Below, piece after piece: positions 1-8,600 of a stretch of DNA of 64,000 nt (positions are counted from its first letter, which is position 1; each line of letters starts with the position of its first letter). The translations under genes and the position numbers were made by a program. The notes under the pieces were generated by a model, which worked only from the letters and a program-made list of their open reading frames with translations, did not search any database and was not told the origin of the DNA. The stretch spans positions 62,001 through 126,000 of the forward strand of contig NZ_JAMBOX010000014.1 in the NCBI RefSeq assembly GCF_023715785.1, written 5' to 3'. Origin of the DNA: Neobacillus niacini (GTDB lineage Bacteria > Bacillota > Bacilli > Bacillales > Cytobacillaceae).

Positions 1-1095
1 TGGAATTCCAATACTTCCATATTTCCTTGGCAAGAACGGAGGATTAAAAGCAACTGTCGGCGCTGCCTCGGAAAGCCCATACCCATCCCTTAGAATGGCG
101 CCAGTGATCTTTTCAAATATTTTCGCCTGCTCCACAGGTAACGGCGCCCCACCGCTGCCTGTATAATAGACTTCTTCAAAATGGCATTCTTTTAATGCTT
201 CAGGCTGGCTGTTCAACGCAAAATACATTGTCGGAACTCCGGCAAAAATTAATGGCTTCTCCCGCTTTATCGTCTCCATGACTTCCTTTACATCAAACCG
301 AGGAAGGATAATCTGATTGGCACCCTCCCGAATTCCACAAAGTGCAACACTTGAAAGACCATACACATGAAACATCGGGAGGACCGTGATCATTTTAAAG
401 GATTCGGGTATTTCATGCCATGTATTATAAATAAAATCACAAACTTGGTTAAAGTTCGCCAACAAATTATAATGGGTCAGCATGACCCCCTTTGGAACAC
501 CGGTAGTGCCGCCAGTATATTGCAAGACAGCAACATCTTCATGTGGATTGATTTCAACCTCCGGGAACGAGACCTCGACCTGAAGGGCTGCATCTAAGTA
601 TACATCCTCTTCGCCGAGCTCCATTCTTTCCCCACCAAAACTAACAACGAATACTTTCTTTAAGGAGGTAGTGGATTGCGCTTTTTTCACCTTCGAGTAA
701 AAGCCCTCGAGGACAACCATGAACTTGGCACCGGAATCCTCAAGAACAAATTCGATTTCGCGTTCCACATACATTGGATTCACTTGGACAGCGATCCCGC
801 CCAAGCGAAAAATCGCAAATAAAGTAAACATGTATTGCGGGCAATTTGGCAGCATAATTGCGACCCGATCGCCCTTCTTCAGTCCCTCTTTATGTAATGC
901 AGCCGCAAGACGATCTACAATCATTTTCGTTTCAATAAAACTAATGACCTTTCCGTAAAACGTAAAGGCTGGTTTCGTTTTGAACCGGTTTACTGCATTC
1001 TCCAAGAAATCATACAGCGACTCATACTTTACACTCACATGCTCATCCACTCTCGAGTCATACCACTTTAACCAAGGCTTTTGCTGATAATCCAT
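1..1095 (-). CDS. Long-chain acyl-CoA synthetase (AMP-forming), partial: C-terminus lies beyond the left edge
   Basis: The reading frame runs open to base 1, giving 365 N-terminal residues of an ANL-superfamily adenylate-forming enzyme. The P-loop YTGGTTGVPKG is near residue 198-208 and is followed by the substrate-pocket stretch ITVLPMFHVYG. Family members activate free fatty acids with ATP and CoA at the inner membrane, for beta-oxidation or lipid remodelling. The N-terminus (MDYQQKPWLKWY) resembles Bacillus LcfA/FadD-type ligases, but without the C-terminal lid domain the exact paralogue is uncertain. Two adjacent ATG codons exist; the second (1095) is chosen because AAGGAGG then lies 7 bases away. 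No downstream partner is visible. Confidence 0.9.
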   Translation of the reverse strand, partial: MDYQQKPWLKWYDSRVDEHVSVKYESLYDFLENAVNRFKTKPAFTFYGKVISFIETKMIVDRLAAALHKEGLKKGDRVAIMLPNCPQYMFTLFAIFRLGGIAVQVNPMYVEREIEFVLEDSGAKFMVVLEGFYSKVKKAQSTTSLKKVFVVSFGGERMELGEEDVYLDAALQVEVSFPEVEINPHEDVAVLQYTGGTTGVPKGVMLTHYNLLANFNQVCDFIYNTWHEIPESFKMITVLPMFHVYGLSSVALCGIREGANQIILPRFDVKEVMETIKREKPLIFAGVPTMYFALNSQPEALKECHFEEVYYTGSGGAPLPVEQAKIFEKITGAILRDGYGLSEAAPTVAFNPPFLPRKYGSIGIP

Positions 1096-1098
1096 CAT

Positions 1099-1383
1099 AA
1101 ATCCTCCTTAAAGATAGTTTTCATACCAATACTTCACGTTAGAATTCAATAATAAAAATACTTAGTGAAGCATAATACAGTTTAAATTATTGATATGAAT
1201 TGAAAAATTGTAAACGCACTTATCTCGACAGGATTTTCGCAAGTATCCTTGGTTTTCTTAAATTACGGCATTTCTGGTTCCTTATATTAACTTGTCAACC
1301 TAAAAAGAACGTCGAATATTGTCTTTTTTCTATTGAATATTCACAAAACTTTAACATTATTTTGTGAACATTTTTTGACAACA
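1099..1383. other. Intergenic region upstream of the acyl-CoA ligase
   Basis: AT-rich stretch that should hold the ligase promoter, reading leftwards. I found no convincing -35/-10 pair. A 10-base palindrome TGAATATTCA sits at 1334-1343 and a weak cre-like sequence at 1209-1222. Neither is good enough to call a FadR or CcpA site. Confidence 0.4.
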
Positions 1384-1424
1384 AAAAAACTGCCGTATCC
1401 TAGCGGATTTGGCAGCTTTTTATT
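1384..1424 (-). terminator. Rho-independent terminator of the AarF-like kinase gene
   Basis: On the minus strand GCTGCC ... GGCAG(T) forms a stem with a roughly 16-base loop, followed by a run of seven T, just past the stop of the kinase-like gene. Confidence 0.8.
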
Positions 1425-1433
1425 AACCTGTTT

Positions 1434-3116
1434 TCAAAATCTTCCTGATTTAAAAATAGAAAATAATAACCAAAGAAATAACGTTATGATAATTCCGAAG
1501 CCTAATTCAACAATCGAATAATCCGTTAGGAGCTTTGAAGTCTGTCCTGATATTGAAGTACCGATGATAACCCCAGTCAACAAAGTACTGATTGAAAGAA
1601 GAATCATGCTAAAAGAAATCCGGTTACTGATTCGGTTTAACTTCTTGACAAATGAATCAATTTCCGGGGAGGTAAGGTCAATTTTTATCCTACCCTTTGA
1701 CATGATTGCCGCCATCTCTTTTACCTGTTTTGGCAAGTCGTTTAATATATCGCCATACTCATTGACTTGACTCCACATTTTTTCAGCCATGTTTTTAGGG
1801 TGATACCGCTCTTTCAGCAATTGACGGCCAAATGGCTCGGCAATTTTAACAATATTTAAATCCGGGTCCAACTTTTCGATGACGCCTTCAATTGTAAGGA
1901 GTGTTTTCCCGAGAATAGTCAAATCAGTTGGCAGCTGAATCCGATGCCGAAAGGCAACAGTAAATAAATCATTGACCGTCTTGCCCATGCTCATTTCACT
2001 AAACGGAACATCACTATATTTTTCACGGAGATGGTCGACATCCGATCGCATCTGTTTGCGGTCGACATCGTCCGGTACCAGGCCCATATTGGTAATCCCT
2101 CGGACCACTTCATCCGTATTTCGGTTCATCAAGGCGATCACAAATGAAGCAAGATGATTTCTCATATCGGAGCTAAGCCGCCCGATTATTCCGAAATCCA
2201 TAAAAGCGATCACTTCCCCCGGTAAAGCTAAGATATTGCCTGGATGGGGATCGCCATGGAAGAACCCATCGATTAATATTTGTTGAAATATCGCATTTAC
2301 TACCGTTTCCCCTAGGTTTTTAATGTTATAGCCTGCTTGATGCAGCCGCTCCTCTTCATTTAGCTTGATCCCTTCAATATACTCCATCGTAATCATTTTC
2401 TCGGTCGTATATTCCCAATGGATTTTTGGAATTAACACTTTCGGATTGGCAGTAAATTGGTTAGCAATCTTTTCTGAATTCCGTGCTTCAATTTTATAAT
2501 CCAGCTCCAGTCGTAAGGAATTACCGATTTCCTCCATAATCTCGCGCACCTGATAGCGCCTTGCCCATTCAATTCTTGCATCAGCTACCCTTGCCAGTTC
2601 CTGTAGGATTTCCAAATCTGTTTCCATCACTTGTTTAACTTGCGGGCGCTGAACTTTTATCGCTACCTTTTCACCTGTATGCAAAGTGGCGGCATGCACT
2701 TGCCCGATAGAGGCTGCGGCAATCGGCTCTTCCGAGAACTGTGCAAAGGTGTTTTTCAGGGAGTCTGCCAATTCTTGTTCAACGATTGCCTTCACCTCCT
2801 CGAAGGAGAATGGCGGAACCTGATCCTGAAGCTTTACAAGCTCTTTAATGATATCAGGAGGAATTATATCAGGTCTGGTACTGGCGATTTGGCCGATTTT
2901 CACAAAAGTTGGCCCAAGCTCTTCCAGGAATAGCCTGACCCGTTCACCTGTCGACTTTCCCGCGCTGCTCCTTGTGCCTTCGGCAAAAAGCTTTTTTGGA
3001 ACAGCCAACAAGTCAAGCAGTCCCATTTCTTTTACCAAAAACCCAAACCCATGTCTAGTAAAGGCATAAACAATATCACGGGAACGTGAAATCTGCCGGA
3101 CCTTTTTCCTAATCAT
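1434..3116 (-). CDS. AarF/UbiB/ABC1-family atypical kinase, membrane anchored
   Basis: 560 residues with UbiB-family hallmarks: the KxGQ motif (VKIGQ, residues 72-76), the Ala-rich loop AAASIGQ near 133-139 that replaces the glycine-rich loop of ordinary kinases, the nucleotide-binding lysine in VAIKV near 154, HGDPHPGN as catalytic loop and MDFGIIGR as the DFG-like motif. Two hydrophobic segments near 505-530 and 540-558 anchor it in the membrane. Relatives support ubiquinone or menaquinone biosynthesis through an ATPase or kinase activity on lipid intermediates; a menaquinone role here is inference. An in-frame ATG lies 15 bases upstream. The start MIRKK is preferred because relatives begin this way; the ribosome site GGTAGTGAT is weak. 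Single gene between two terminators. Confidence 0.88.
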   Translation of the reverse strand: MIRKKVRQISRSRDIVYAFTRHGFGFLVKEMGLLDLLAVPKKLFAEGTRSSAGKSTGERVRLFLEELGPTFVKIGQIASTRPDIIPPDIIKELVKLQDQVPPFSFEEVKAIVEQELADSLKNTFAQFSEEPIAAASIGQVHAATLHTGEKVAIKVQRPQVKQVMETDLEILQELARVADARIEWARRYQVREIMEEIGNSLRLELDYKIEARNSEKIANQFTANPKVLIPKIHWEYTTEKMITMEYIEGIKLNEEERLHQAGYNIKNLGETVVNAIFQQILIDGFFHGDPHPGNILALPGEVIAFMDFGIIGRLSSDMRNHLASFVIALMNRNTDEVVRGITNMGLVPDDVDRKQMRSDVDHLREKYSDVPFSEMSMGKTVNDLFTVAFRHRIQLPTDLTILGKTLLTIEGVIEKLDPDLNIVKIAEPFGRQLLKERYHPKNMAEKMWSQVNEYGDILNDLPKQVKEMAAIMSKGRIKIDLTSPEIDSFVKKLNRISNRISFSMILLSISTLLTGVIIGTSISGQTSKLLTDYSIVELGFGIIITLFLWLLFSIFKSGRF

Positions 3117-3220
3117 CGCAATCACTACCATTTACACATATTTGATTAAACCATCTCATGCTTTATTGGTACTTTCAAGTAAATATTTAGATTTCCTCAA
3201 AATGTTCAAATTCTACTAAA

Positions 3221-3258
3221 ATAAAGAAAGGATAATCCGTTAAACGGATCATCCTTGA
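3221..3258 (-). terminator. Terminator of the stand-alone trpB
   Basis: Thirteen-base near-perfect stem (AAGGATRATCCGT and its complement, loop of 3) followed on the minus strand by TCTTTATTTT. Confidence 0.8.
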
Positions 3259-3266
3259 AAAAACAA

Positions 3267-4439
3267 TTATTTTTTTAACATATGAAATACTTGTTCAACG
3301 TCCTTGTCGCCTCGTCCGGAGAGGTTTACTACCAGGACATCTTCAGGAGACAGTTCTTTTGCCAGTTTGATCGCGTGGGCAACGGCATGTGAGCTTTCCA
3401 AGGCGGGAATAATCCCTTCGGTTTTGCTCAACACTTGGAATGCCTCCAGCGCTTCTTGACCGGTTGCAGTTACATATTCCGCTCTTCCACTCACTTTTAA
3501 GAAGCTATGCTCCGGCCCGATGCCGGGATAATCCAACCCAGCTGCAATAGAATAGGTTGGTTTAGGATCACCATTTTCATCAATGAGCGTAATACACTTA
3601 AAGCCATGGATGACCGCTGGCACTCCTTCCGTTAACGTAGGTGCTTCCGCAGGTTCGACGCCAATTAATCGGACATCTTTTTCCGCAATATAATGGGCAA
3701 ATGCACCGATGGCATTGCTGCCGCCGCCAGCACAGGCAATCACCGCCGTAGGCAGCTTCCCTTCTTTTTCTACTACCTGACGTTTCGATTCCTCACTGAT
3801 AACCGCTTGGAAATACTTTACCATTGTCGGGTATGGATGAGGGCCCACCGCCGAACCTAGCAAATAAAAAGTATTTTGATAGTTTTGCACAAGGTCCCCG
3901 AGCGCCTCATCAACAGCATCTTTTAATCTACCTTGGCCCTTGGCGACCGGCACCACTTTTGCCCCCAGTAATTCCATGCGAAAAACATTTAACGCCTGGC
4001 GTTCGGTATCAAGCTTGCCCATATAAATGACGCACTCCATGCCGAACATCGCGCAGGCCGTTGCTGTCGCTACCCCGTGCTGGCCAGCCCCAGTTTCAGC
4101 GATAATCCTCTTGGCTCCCATTCGTTTTGCCAATAAAATTTGGCCAATGGCATTATTGATTTTATGAGCCCCGGTATGGTTTAAGTCTTCACGCTTTAAA
4201 TAGATTTTCGCCCCGCCGATTTTCTTTGTTAAGTGTTCGGCAAACGTCAGCGGATTCTCTCGGCCAATGTATTCCCTTAAGTAATATTTAAATTCTTCGT
4301 TAAATTCTGGATCATCCTTATACCGTAAAAACTGTGCTTCCAATTCATTCAAAACCTGCTGCAGCTCCTCCGGAACAAAGCTGCCGCCAAACTCACCAAA
4401 ATAGCCTCTACTTTCTACACTCGCCCTCTCCATACTCAT
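3267..4439 (-). CDS. trpB: Stand-alone tryptophan synthase beta chain (TrpB-like, PLP enzyme)
   Basis: 390 residues with a full TrpB catalytic core: PLP lysine K93 in HTGAHKINN, catalytic glutamate E115 in AETGAGQHG, and phosphate-binding GGGSNA at 238-243. TrpB condenses indole with L-serine to tryptophan. Two regions differ from textbook TrpB as I remember it. The conserved SGSxTLKDA motif reads KGQGRLKDA (167-175), and the segment after GVEP (residue 263) is about ten residues short and lacks the usual GR-G-HGM pattern. There is no trpA or other trp gene within the window, and terminators lie on both sides. It could be a second TrpB salvaging indole or doing another beta-replacement. AAGGAG about 10 bases upstream supports the first ATG. 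Confidence 0.85.
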   Translation of the reverse strand: MSMERASVESRGYFGEFGGSFVPEELQQVLNELEAQFLRYKDDPEFNEEFKYYLREYIGRENPLTFAEHLTKKIGGAKIYLKREDLNHTGAHKINNAIGQILLAKRMGAKRIIAETGAGQHGVATATACAMFGMECVIYMGKLDTERQALNVFRMELLGAKVVPVAKGQGRLKDAVDEALGDLVQNYQNTFYLLGSAVGPHPYPTMVKYFQAVISEESKRQVVEKEGKLPTAVIACAGGGSNAIGAFAHYIAEKDVRLIGVEPAEAPTLTEGVPAVIHGFKCITLIDENGDPKPTYSIAAGLDYPGIGPEHSFLKVSGRAEYVTATGQEALEAFQVLSKTEGIIPALESSHAVAHAIKLAKELSPEDVLVVNLSGRGDKDVEQVFHMLKK

Positions 4440-4541
4440 CTCTTCTCGTCTCCTTCTAAACTAGTTTTAGAATTTGTTATTTACCTGAATAATCAGATTT
4501 ATTTTAACATCATTTTATGGTGTGTGCCAGTATGTACCTTA

Positions 4542-4571
4542 TAAAAAGAACCGAAAGTGAGCACACTTTCG
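4542..4571 (-). terminator. Terminator of the yknWXYZ operon
   Basis: Perfect 8-base stem CGAAAGTG/CACTTTCG with a 4-base loop, then TTCTTTTT on the minus strand, 14 bases beyond the yknZ stop. Confidence 0.85.
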
Positions 4572-4584
4572 ATTCCAGTATAAA

Positions 4585-5778
4585 TTATTCATATCTTAAA
4601 GATTCGATTGGGTCGAGTTTCGATGCCTTATTTGCCGGCAGAATTCCAAAAACCACCCCAATAACCATTGAAAATAACACACCACCCAATACAACCTGCC
4701 AGGACACTAAGGATGGCCAGCCCGCAAAGAAGCTGACAATTTCAGATGTACCCCATCCGAGGAAAATTCCCAAGATGCCGCCAATCAAGGTTAATGTCAT
4801 CGACTCTATCAGGAATTGGGTTAATACCTGCCCCCTTGTTGCCCCAAGAGCCATGCGGATGCCGATTTCCCTCGTCCGTTCCGTTACTGACACAAGCATG
4901 ATATTCATAACGCCAATTCCACCAACAAACAAGGAAATCCCGGCGATGCTTCCGATAATCAAGGTCATAATTTGGGTGACTTGGCCCACCCCTTGAGCGA
5001 TTTCTTCCATATTGATAACTTGATAGGATTTTTCCGTATTATGCATCCTGTTTAATAATTTAGCTGCCTTTTTCCCAGCCGTCTGGAGCTGCTCTGCCGA
5101 GTCCGCCTGTATGGTCACCTGGGTAAAATCACTGCTTCCATAAATGATTTTCCATGTTTGAAATGGGAGATACACTTCCATTGACCCGAAAGCCAATAGT
5201 CCTGTCGGCTTCTCAAGAACACCAATTACTTCAATTGGTTGATTAGCCAATGTGATAATCTTTCCGATGGGATTTTTCCCCTTGAAAAGCTCTTCCTGCA
5301 ACTTGTTACTGATTAGAGCGACTCGTCTCCCGCCAAGAAAATCGGCAGTCGATAAATTTCGCCCTTTCTCAACCTTTAATTGGTTCAATTTAAGATAGGC
5401 TTGATTAATTCCAGTTGAGGAAACATCGGCTGTATCCTGCTGATAACGGACTGCCGATAAGGTCGTACTGGATGCGACGACTTGTTTTACTTCCGGCAGC
5501 TGTTCTAATGCCCGAATATCCTCCTGCTTAAACGGAGCCTGTTGAAATATATTGGGGTTTGCGCGAATCTCCTCATCAGATGGCTGGTAAAACATCTCGA
5601 TGGTGTTTCCCGGTCCAGTAATTTGCGATTTCAACATCGCTTCCCCGCCCTGACCGATCGCCACGACAATGATTACGGCTCCTACGCCAATAATAATCCC
5701 GAGCATAGTCAAAATGCTCCGCAGTTTATGGGCTTTTAGAGAGCTTAACGCCATCAGCATATTTTCCATAAAACTCAT
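4585..5778 (-). CDS. yknZ: MacB-type ABC transporter permease YknZ
   Basis: 397 residues, the length I recall for B. subtilis YknZ. An N-terminal transmembrane helix (about 17-43, LGIIIGVGAVIIVVAIGQG) is followed by a large extracytoplasmic MacB-PCD domain (about 50-240) and three C-terminal helices of the FtsX fold (about 265-390, including TERTREIGIRMALGA). This is the mechanotransmission architecture of MacB and Lol permeases. With YknX, YknY and YknW it should form the envelope complex that protects against the SdpC toxic peptide in B. subtilis. Its start overlaps the end of yknY by 4 bases (ATGA), implying translational coupling. It is the last gene of the operon before a terminator. Confidence 0.93.
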   Translation of the reverse strand: MSFMENMLMALSSLKAHKLRSILTMLGIIIGVGAVIIVVAIGQGGEAMLKSQITGPGNTIEMFYQPSDEEIRANPNIFQQAPFKQEDIRALEQLPEVKQVVASSTTLSAVRYQQDTADVSSTGINQAYLKLNQLKVEKGRNLSTADFLGGRRVALISNKLQEELFKGKNPIGKIITLANQPIEVIGVLEKPTGLLAFGSMEVYLPFQTWKIIYGSSDFTQVTIQADSAEQLQTAGKKAAKLLNRMHNTEKSYQVINMEEIAQGVGQVTQIMTLIIGSIAGISLFVGGIGVMNIMLVSVTERTREIGIRMALGATRGQVLTQFLIESMTLTLIGGILGIFLGWGTSEIVSFFAGWPSLVSWQVVLGGVLFSMVIGVVFGILPANKASKLDPIESLRYE

Positions 5779-6467
5779 GTCCGCTGCCCCCTTTCCGCAG
5801 CAGCCGAAACCTGAATCATTCCGTCTCTGACTAGAATCGTCCGGTTTGCATATTCTGCCACCTCGGGCTCATGCGTAACAACGACCACCGTTACTCCTTC
5901 TTGATTCAGTTCGCGAAATTGCTCCATAATTGCCATGCTTGTTTTAGTATCAAGAGCTCCGGTTGGCTCGTCCGCCAAAATCAGCTTTGGCCTGTTAACA
6001 ATCGAGCGGGCAATCGCCACCCGCTGCTTCTGTCCACCGGACAAGGCGTTCGGAAGATGATCCATCCGATCTTCAAGGCCCATTTTTCTTAACGCGTCTT
6101 CAGCCCGGGACTGCCGTTCCGACTTTGAGATTCCGGCATATATCATCGGCAGTTCCACATTTTTCATGGCTGTCAGCCGTGGTAGCAGATGGAATTGCTG
6201 AAACACAAAGCCAATCGACTGATTTCGTACCCGAGCCAGCTCTTTATCGTTATAATTCGATACATCTTCGCCGCCTAGGAAATATTGCCCGGAAGTCGGC
6301 TTATCCAGACAGCCGATGATATTCATTAATGTGGACTTACCGGAACCGGAGGGACCCATAATGGCGACAAACTCGCCCTCCTCAATGATCAAGCTGATAT
6401 TGTTCAAGATATCGATCGATTCTTTTCCAACCAAAAAGGATTTAGTGATGGATTCAAGGCGGATCAT
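5775..6467 (-). CDS. yknY: ABC transporter ATPase YknY
   Basis: 230-residue MacB/LolD-family nucleotide-binding protein. Walker [10 protein letters not shown] lies at 38-46, the Q-loop at FVFQQ (about 88), the signature LSGGQ at 142-146, Walker B LILADEP at 162-168 and the H-switch histidine in VVTHEPE near 199. It powers the YknZ permease. It overlaps yknX upstream and yknZ downstream by 4 bases each, so the three are cotranslated at near-equal dose. The length equals that recalled for B. subtilis YknY. Confidence 0.94.
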   Translation of the reverse strand: MIRLESITKSFLVGKESIDILNNISLIIEEGEFVAIMGPSGSGKSTLMNIIGCLDKPTSGQYFLGGEDVSNYNDKELARVRNQSIGFVFQQFHLLPRLTAMKNVELPMIYAGISKSERQSRAEDALRKMGLEDRMDHLPNALSGGQKQRVAIARSIVNRPKLILADEPTGALDTKTSMAIMEQFRELNQEGVTVVVVTHEPEVAEYANRTILVRDGMIQVSAAAERGQRT

Positions 6468-7591
6468 TTGGTTGTCACTTCCATCCCGTCTCGCAATTTG
6501 TCGGGTCCCTTTACGATAATCCGGTCTTTTTTGGAGACCCCTTCAACAATTTCCAGTTTTTCCCCTGAAGTGAGCCCGGTTTTGACCTGCTGTTTTTTTG
6601 CTTTTCCATCCTTAACCAAGAACACATATGGGTCATCGCCATCATCATGGATGGCCTCGATTGGCAGAACTTCGGCGGTCTTTTTTTCCGTCTCGATTTC
6701 CATCAGAACCTGAAAGCCTGGTTTTAATGCTTTTAAGTCGCCAGAGATTTTAACATTGACCGGGTATTGGACAGCTTGGCTGCCATTTGCCATTCCGGCC
6801 TGGCTCGTTTGCGGCAAAACGGCAATCTTGGTAATTTCACCCTGCCATTCCTGGTTTGGGACAGCATCGGAACGAATGATAACCTTTTGTCCGCCCGCAA
6901 CCTTTAATGTGTCATATTCTGATAGAAGTCCTGAAGCGGTCATACTGTCCAGCTTTCCTATATGTATAATAGGTTCAGCTCCGGCCCCAGCCGCCATGGA
7001 TACTGGCGGTTTTTTTGCAGTTAACACGACACCGTCAATTGTGCTCTTAATCTCCAAATCACTTTTCCGTTTTGATATTATATCCTTTTGCAGATTGGCC
7101 TGCTTCAGGTCCAGATTGGCCAGTTTCTTTTCCATTTCAATTCGTTCAAATTCGGGATCCAGCTGTTTTTTTGCTTCGTCCTTCCCCACTTGGTCAATCA
7201 GCGTTTTTTCCTTGTCCTTTAATTGTTTGGTTTGTTTATCAAGCTGGGAAATTTTGAGATTTGCTGTTTCAATGGCAATTTTATTTTGTTCGACTTCCAA
7301 TTCAAGCTGGGGATTTTGCAGTTTGGCAATGACAGTATCTTTCTCGACCGTTTGCCCTTCCTCGACCAGCAGTTCCTGCAATTCTCCTTTTTCCGGAGAA
7401 GCATAGACGAGCTGTTCCTCTTCCAGTTTTACCGTTCCCGGCACCATCAGAAGCGAAGAAATTTCCTCCTCGGCAAGCTGAGCAGTTTTGACAGTGGGTC
7501 CTTTGGCAAAAGCCTGCCGATAAACACTAATAGAAATCATGAGGACAAGTAAGCTGGCAACACCTATTATAATCCATGTTTTCTTTTTCAT
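6464..7591 (-). CDS. yknX: Efflux adaptor (membrane fusion protein) YknX
   Basis: 375 residues. A signal-anchor helix (about 5-25, WIIIGVASLLVLMISISVY) is followed by a split biotinyl-lipoyl domain (about 55-95 and 195-215), a charged alpha-helical hairpin predicted as coiled coil (about 95-185, rich in K/E/Q/L heptads), then beta-barrel and membrane-proximal domains ending DGMEVTTK. This is the HlyD/AcrA adaptor fold. In a Gram-positive cell it sits on the outer face of the membrane and works with YknZ. B. subtilis YknX has 377 residues as I recall. The gap to yknW (110 bases) is the largest within the operon, with no terminator in it. Confidence 0.92.
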   Translation of the reverse strand: MKKKTWIIIGVASLLVLMISISVYRQAFAKGPTVKTAQLAEEEISSLLMVPGTVKLEEEQLVYASPEKGELQELLVEEGQTVEKDTVIAKLQNPQLELEVEQNKIAIETANLKISQLDKQTKQLKDKEKTLIDQVGKDEAKKQLDPEFERIEMEKKLANLDLKQANLQKDIISKRKSDLEIKSTIDGVVLTAKKPPVSMAAGAGAEPIIHIGKLDSMTASGLLSEYDTLKVAGGQKVIIRSDAVPNQEWQGEITKIAVLPQTSQAGMANGSQAVQYPVNVKISGDLKALKPGFQVLMEIETEKKTAEVLPIEAIHDDGDDPYVFLVKDGKAKKQQVKTGLTSGEKLEIVEGVSKKDRIIVKGPDKLRDGMEVTTK

Positions 7592-7701
7592 ATGGGACGT
7601 CAGGAAACCAGGCCATCAAAATGACGACTTCTGGAGCCTGACCCTATTCTCCTTTCGTTTGCCTCAGTTGGGCTACAGCGGCAAAATTTGAGTTCGTCAG
7701 C

Positions 7702-8367
7702 TTATAGCTGCGGCGCTGATTGTAATGCAGTACCGATTAAAGCAAAACCGATTGTGATAAGAAAGAAAATAATCGCAACTGTCCATGCCAAACCTTTTGA
7801 AAAACCAGCTGTTTTATGGAGCCCCAGCGCAGTTAAAACAGTTGTCCAGATGCCAAAAACCTCAATCGATCCGAGGACACCCGGTTTATCAAGATTCAAT
7901 ACTCCCGCCAGACTTGTTACATATATTTCCGGGTTGCCGCCAATACCATAGCGGATGGCCATATTAAGAATCAAACCAATGGCCCCGACAAACATGATAA
8001 ATGTATTCAACGAAAATAATTGCTTGAATGAAACAGATGAATTGGCAATCTTGGCAATCAACAAATAAATGGCACTGCTGACCAGAACACTGATGATCGG
8101 TGAGACTATGCCCGTAACCGCAACTGTAATTCTAGTAATGCCTAAAATTAATTCGGCCTGATCTTCCGGAATGCCCTGATCAATTAAAGTTGTCACATCC
8201 ATCGATAACGCCATTAATGCCATTCCGACACCGAAAATAATGCAGATAATTGTCAGCGGCAGCCAAATTTTTGGATTTTGCTTAATTCTCTCGAACTGTT
8301 CACCAGGACTCGTAAACATCCCTATCAAACTGGGATGTTCTTTCTTGATCTCTGTTTGCATTTCCAT
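7702..8367 (-). CDS. yknW: Yip1-family membrane protein YknW
   Basis: 221 residues with a cytosolic N-terminus (about 1-35, containing FTSPGEQFERIKQNP, typical of Yip1-domain proteins) and about five hydrophobic helices to the end. In B. subtilis YknW helps assemble the YknXYZ complex and is required for SdpC resistance; that role is carried over here by order and family. First gene of yknWXYZ, directly behind a sigma-W type promoter. The start is supported by a purine-rich GGGGG about 9 bases upstream. Confidence 0.88.
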   Translation of the reverse strand: MEMQTEIKKEHPSLIGMFTSPGEQFERIKQNPKIWLPLTIICIIFGVGMALMALSMDVTTLIDQGIPEDQAELILGITRITVAVTGIVSPIISVLVSSAIYLLIAKIANSSVSFKQLFSLNTFIMFVGAIGLILNMAIRYGIGGNPEIYVTSLAGVLNLDKPGVLGSIEVFGIWTTVLTALGLHKTAGFSKGLAWTVAIIFFLITIGFALIGTALQSAPQL

Positions 8368-8413
8368 AGTAAAAACCCCCTGATTCCATTTATGTAAAAC
8401 TTTACAATATGAT

Positions 8414-8441
8414 TATACGATAAAGTTTGAGAAAAGTTTCA
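8414..8441 (-). promoter_or_regulatory. Sigma-W (ECF) promoter of yknWXYZ
   Basis: Minus strand TGAAAC (8436-8441), exactly 16 bases, then CGTATA (8414-8419): an exact match to the sigma-W consensus. It lies 47 bases upstream of the yknW start codon. The B. subtilis operon is a known sigma-W regulon member. Confidence 0.9.
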
Positions 8442-8600
8442 CTTTTCCTACGCTTTAGTTTCGCCGTATGTTTACCATTATTATTTTTAAAAACTTTGAG
8501 TTTTAAAAAGTAAGAGGATATTTTCTTCCAATATCGAAATATATACATAAGGTAGGATTTATTATCTAATGAATTAGCAGAAATATAGGAGGACTAAAAA

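Noticed and set aside
1209-1222. cre-like TGTAAACGCACTTA
   Set aside because: Two mismatches at conserved positions in the only orientation that fits.
1334-1343. TGAATATTCA palindrome as a FadR operator of the acyl-CoA ligase
   Set aside because: Too short and lacks the outer TGAATG/CATTCA arms; over 200 bases from the start codon.
4517-4996. 159-codon plus-strand frame opposite yknZ
   Set aside because: Shadow frame; runs through the operon terminator and lacks family resemblance.
6756-7406. 216-codon plus-strand frame opposite yknX
   Set aside because: Antisense shadow of a well-supported gene; composition is Ser/Phe/Cys-rich and there is no ribosome site.
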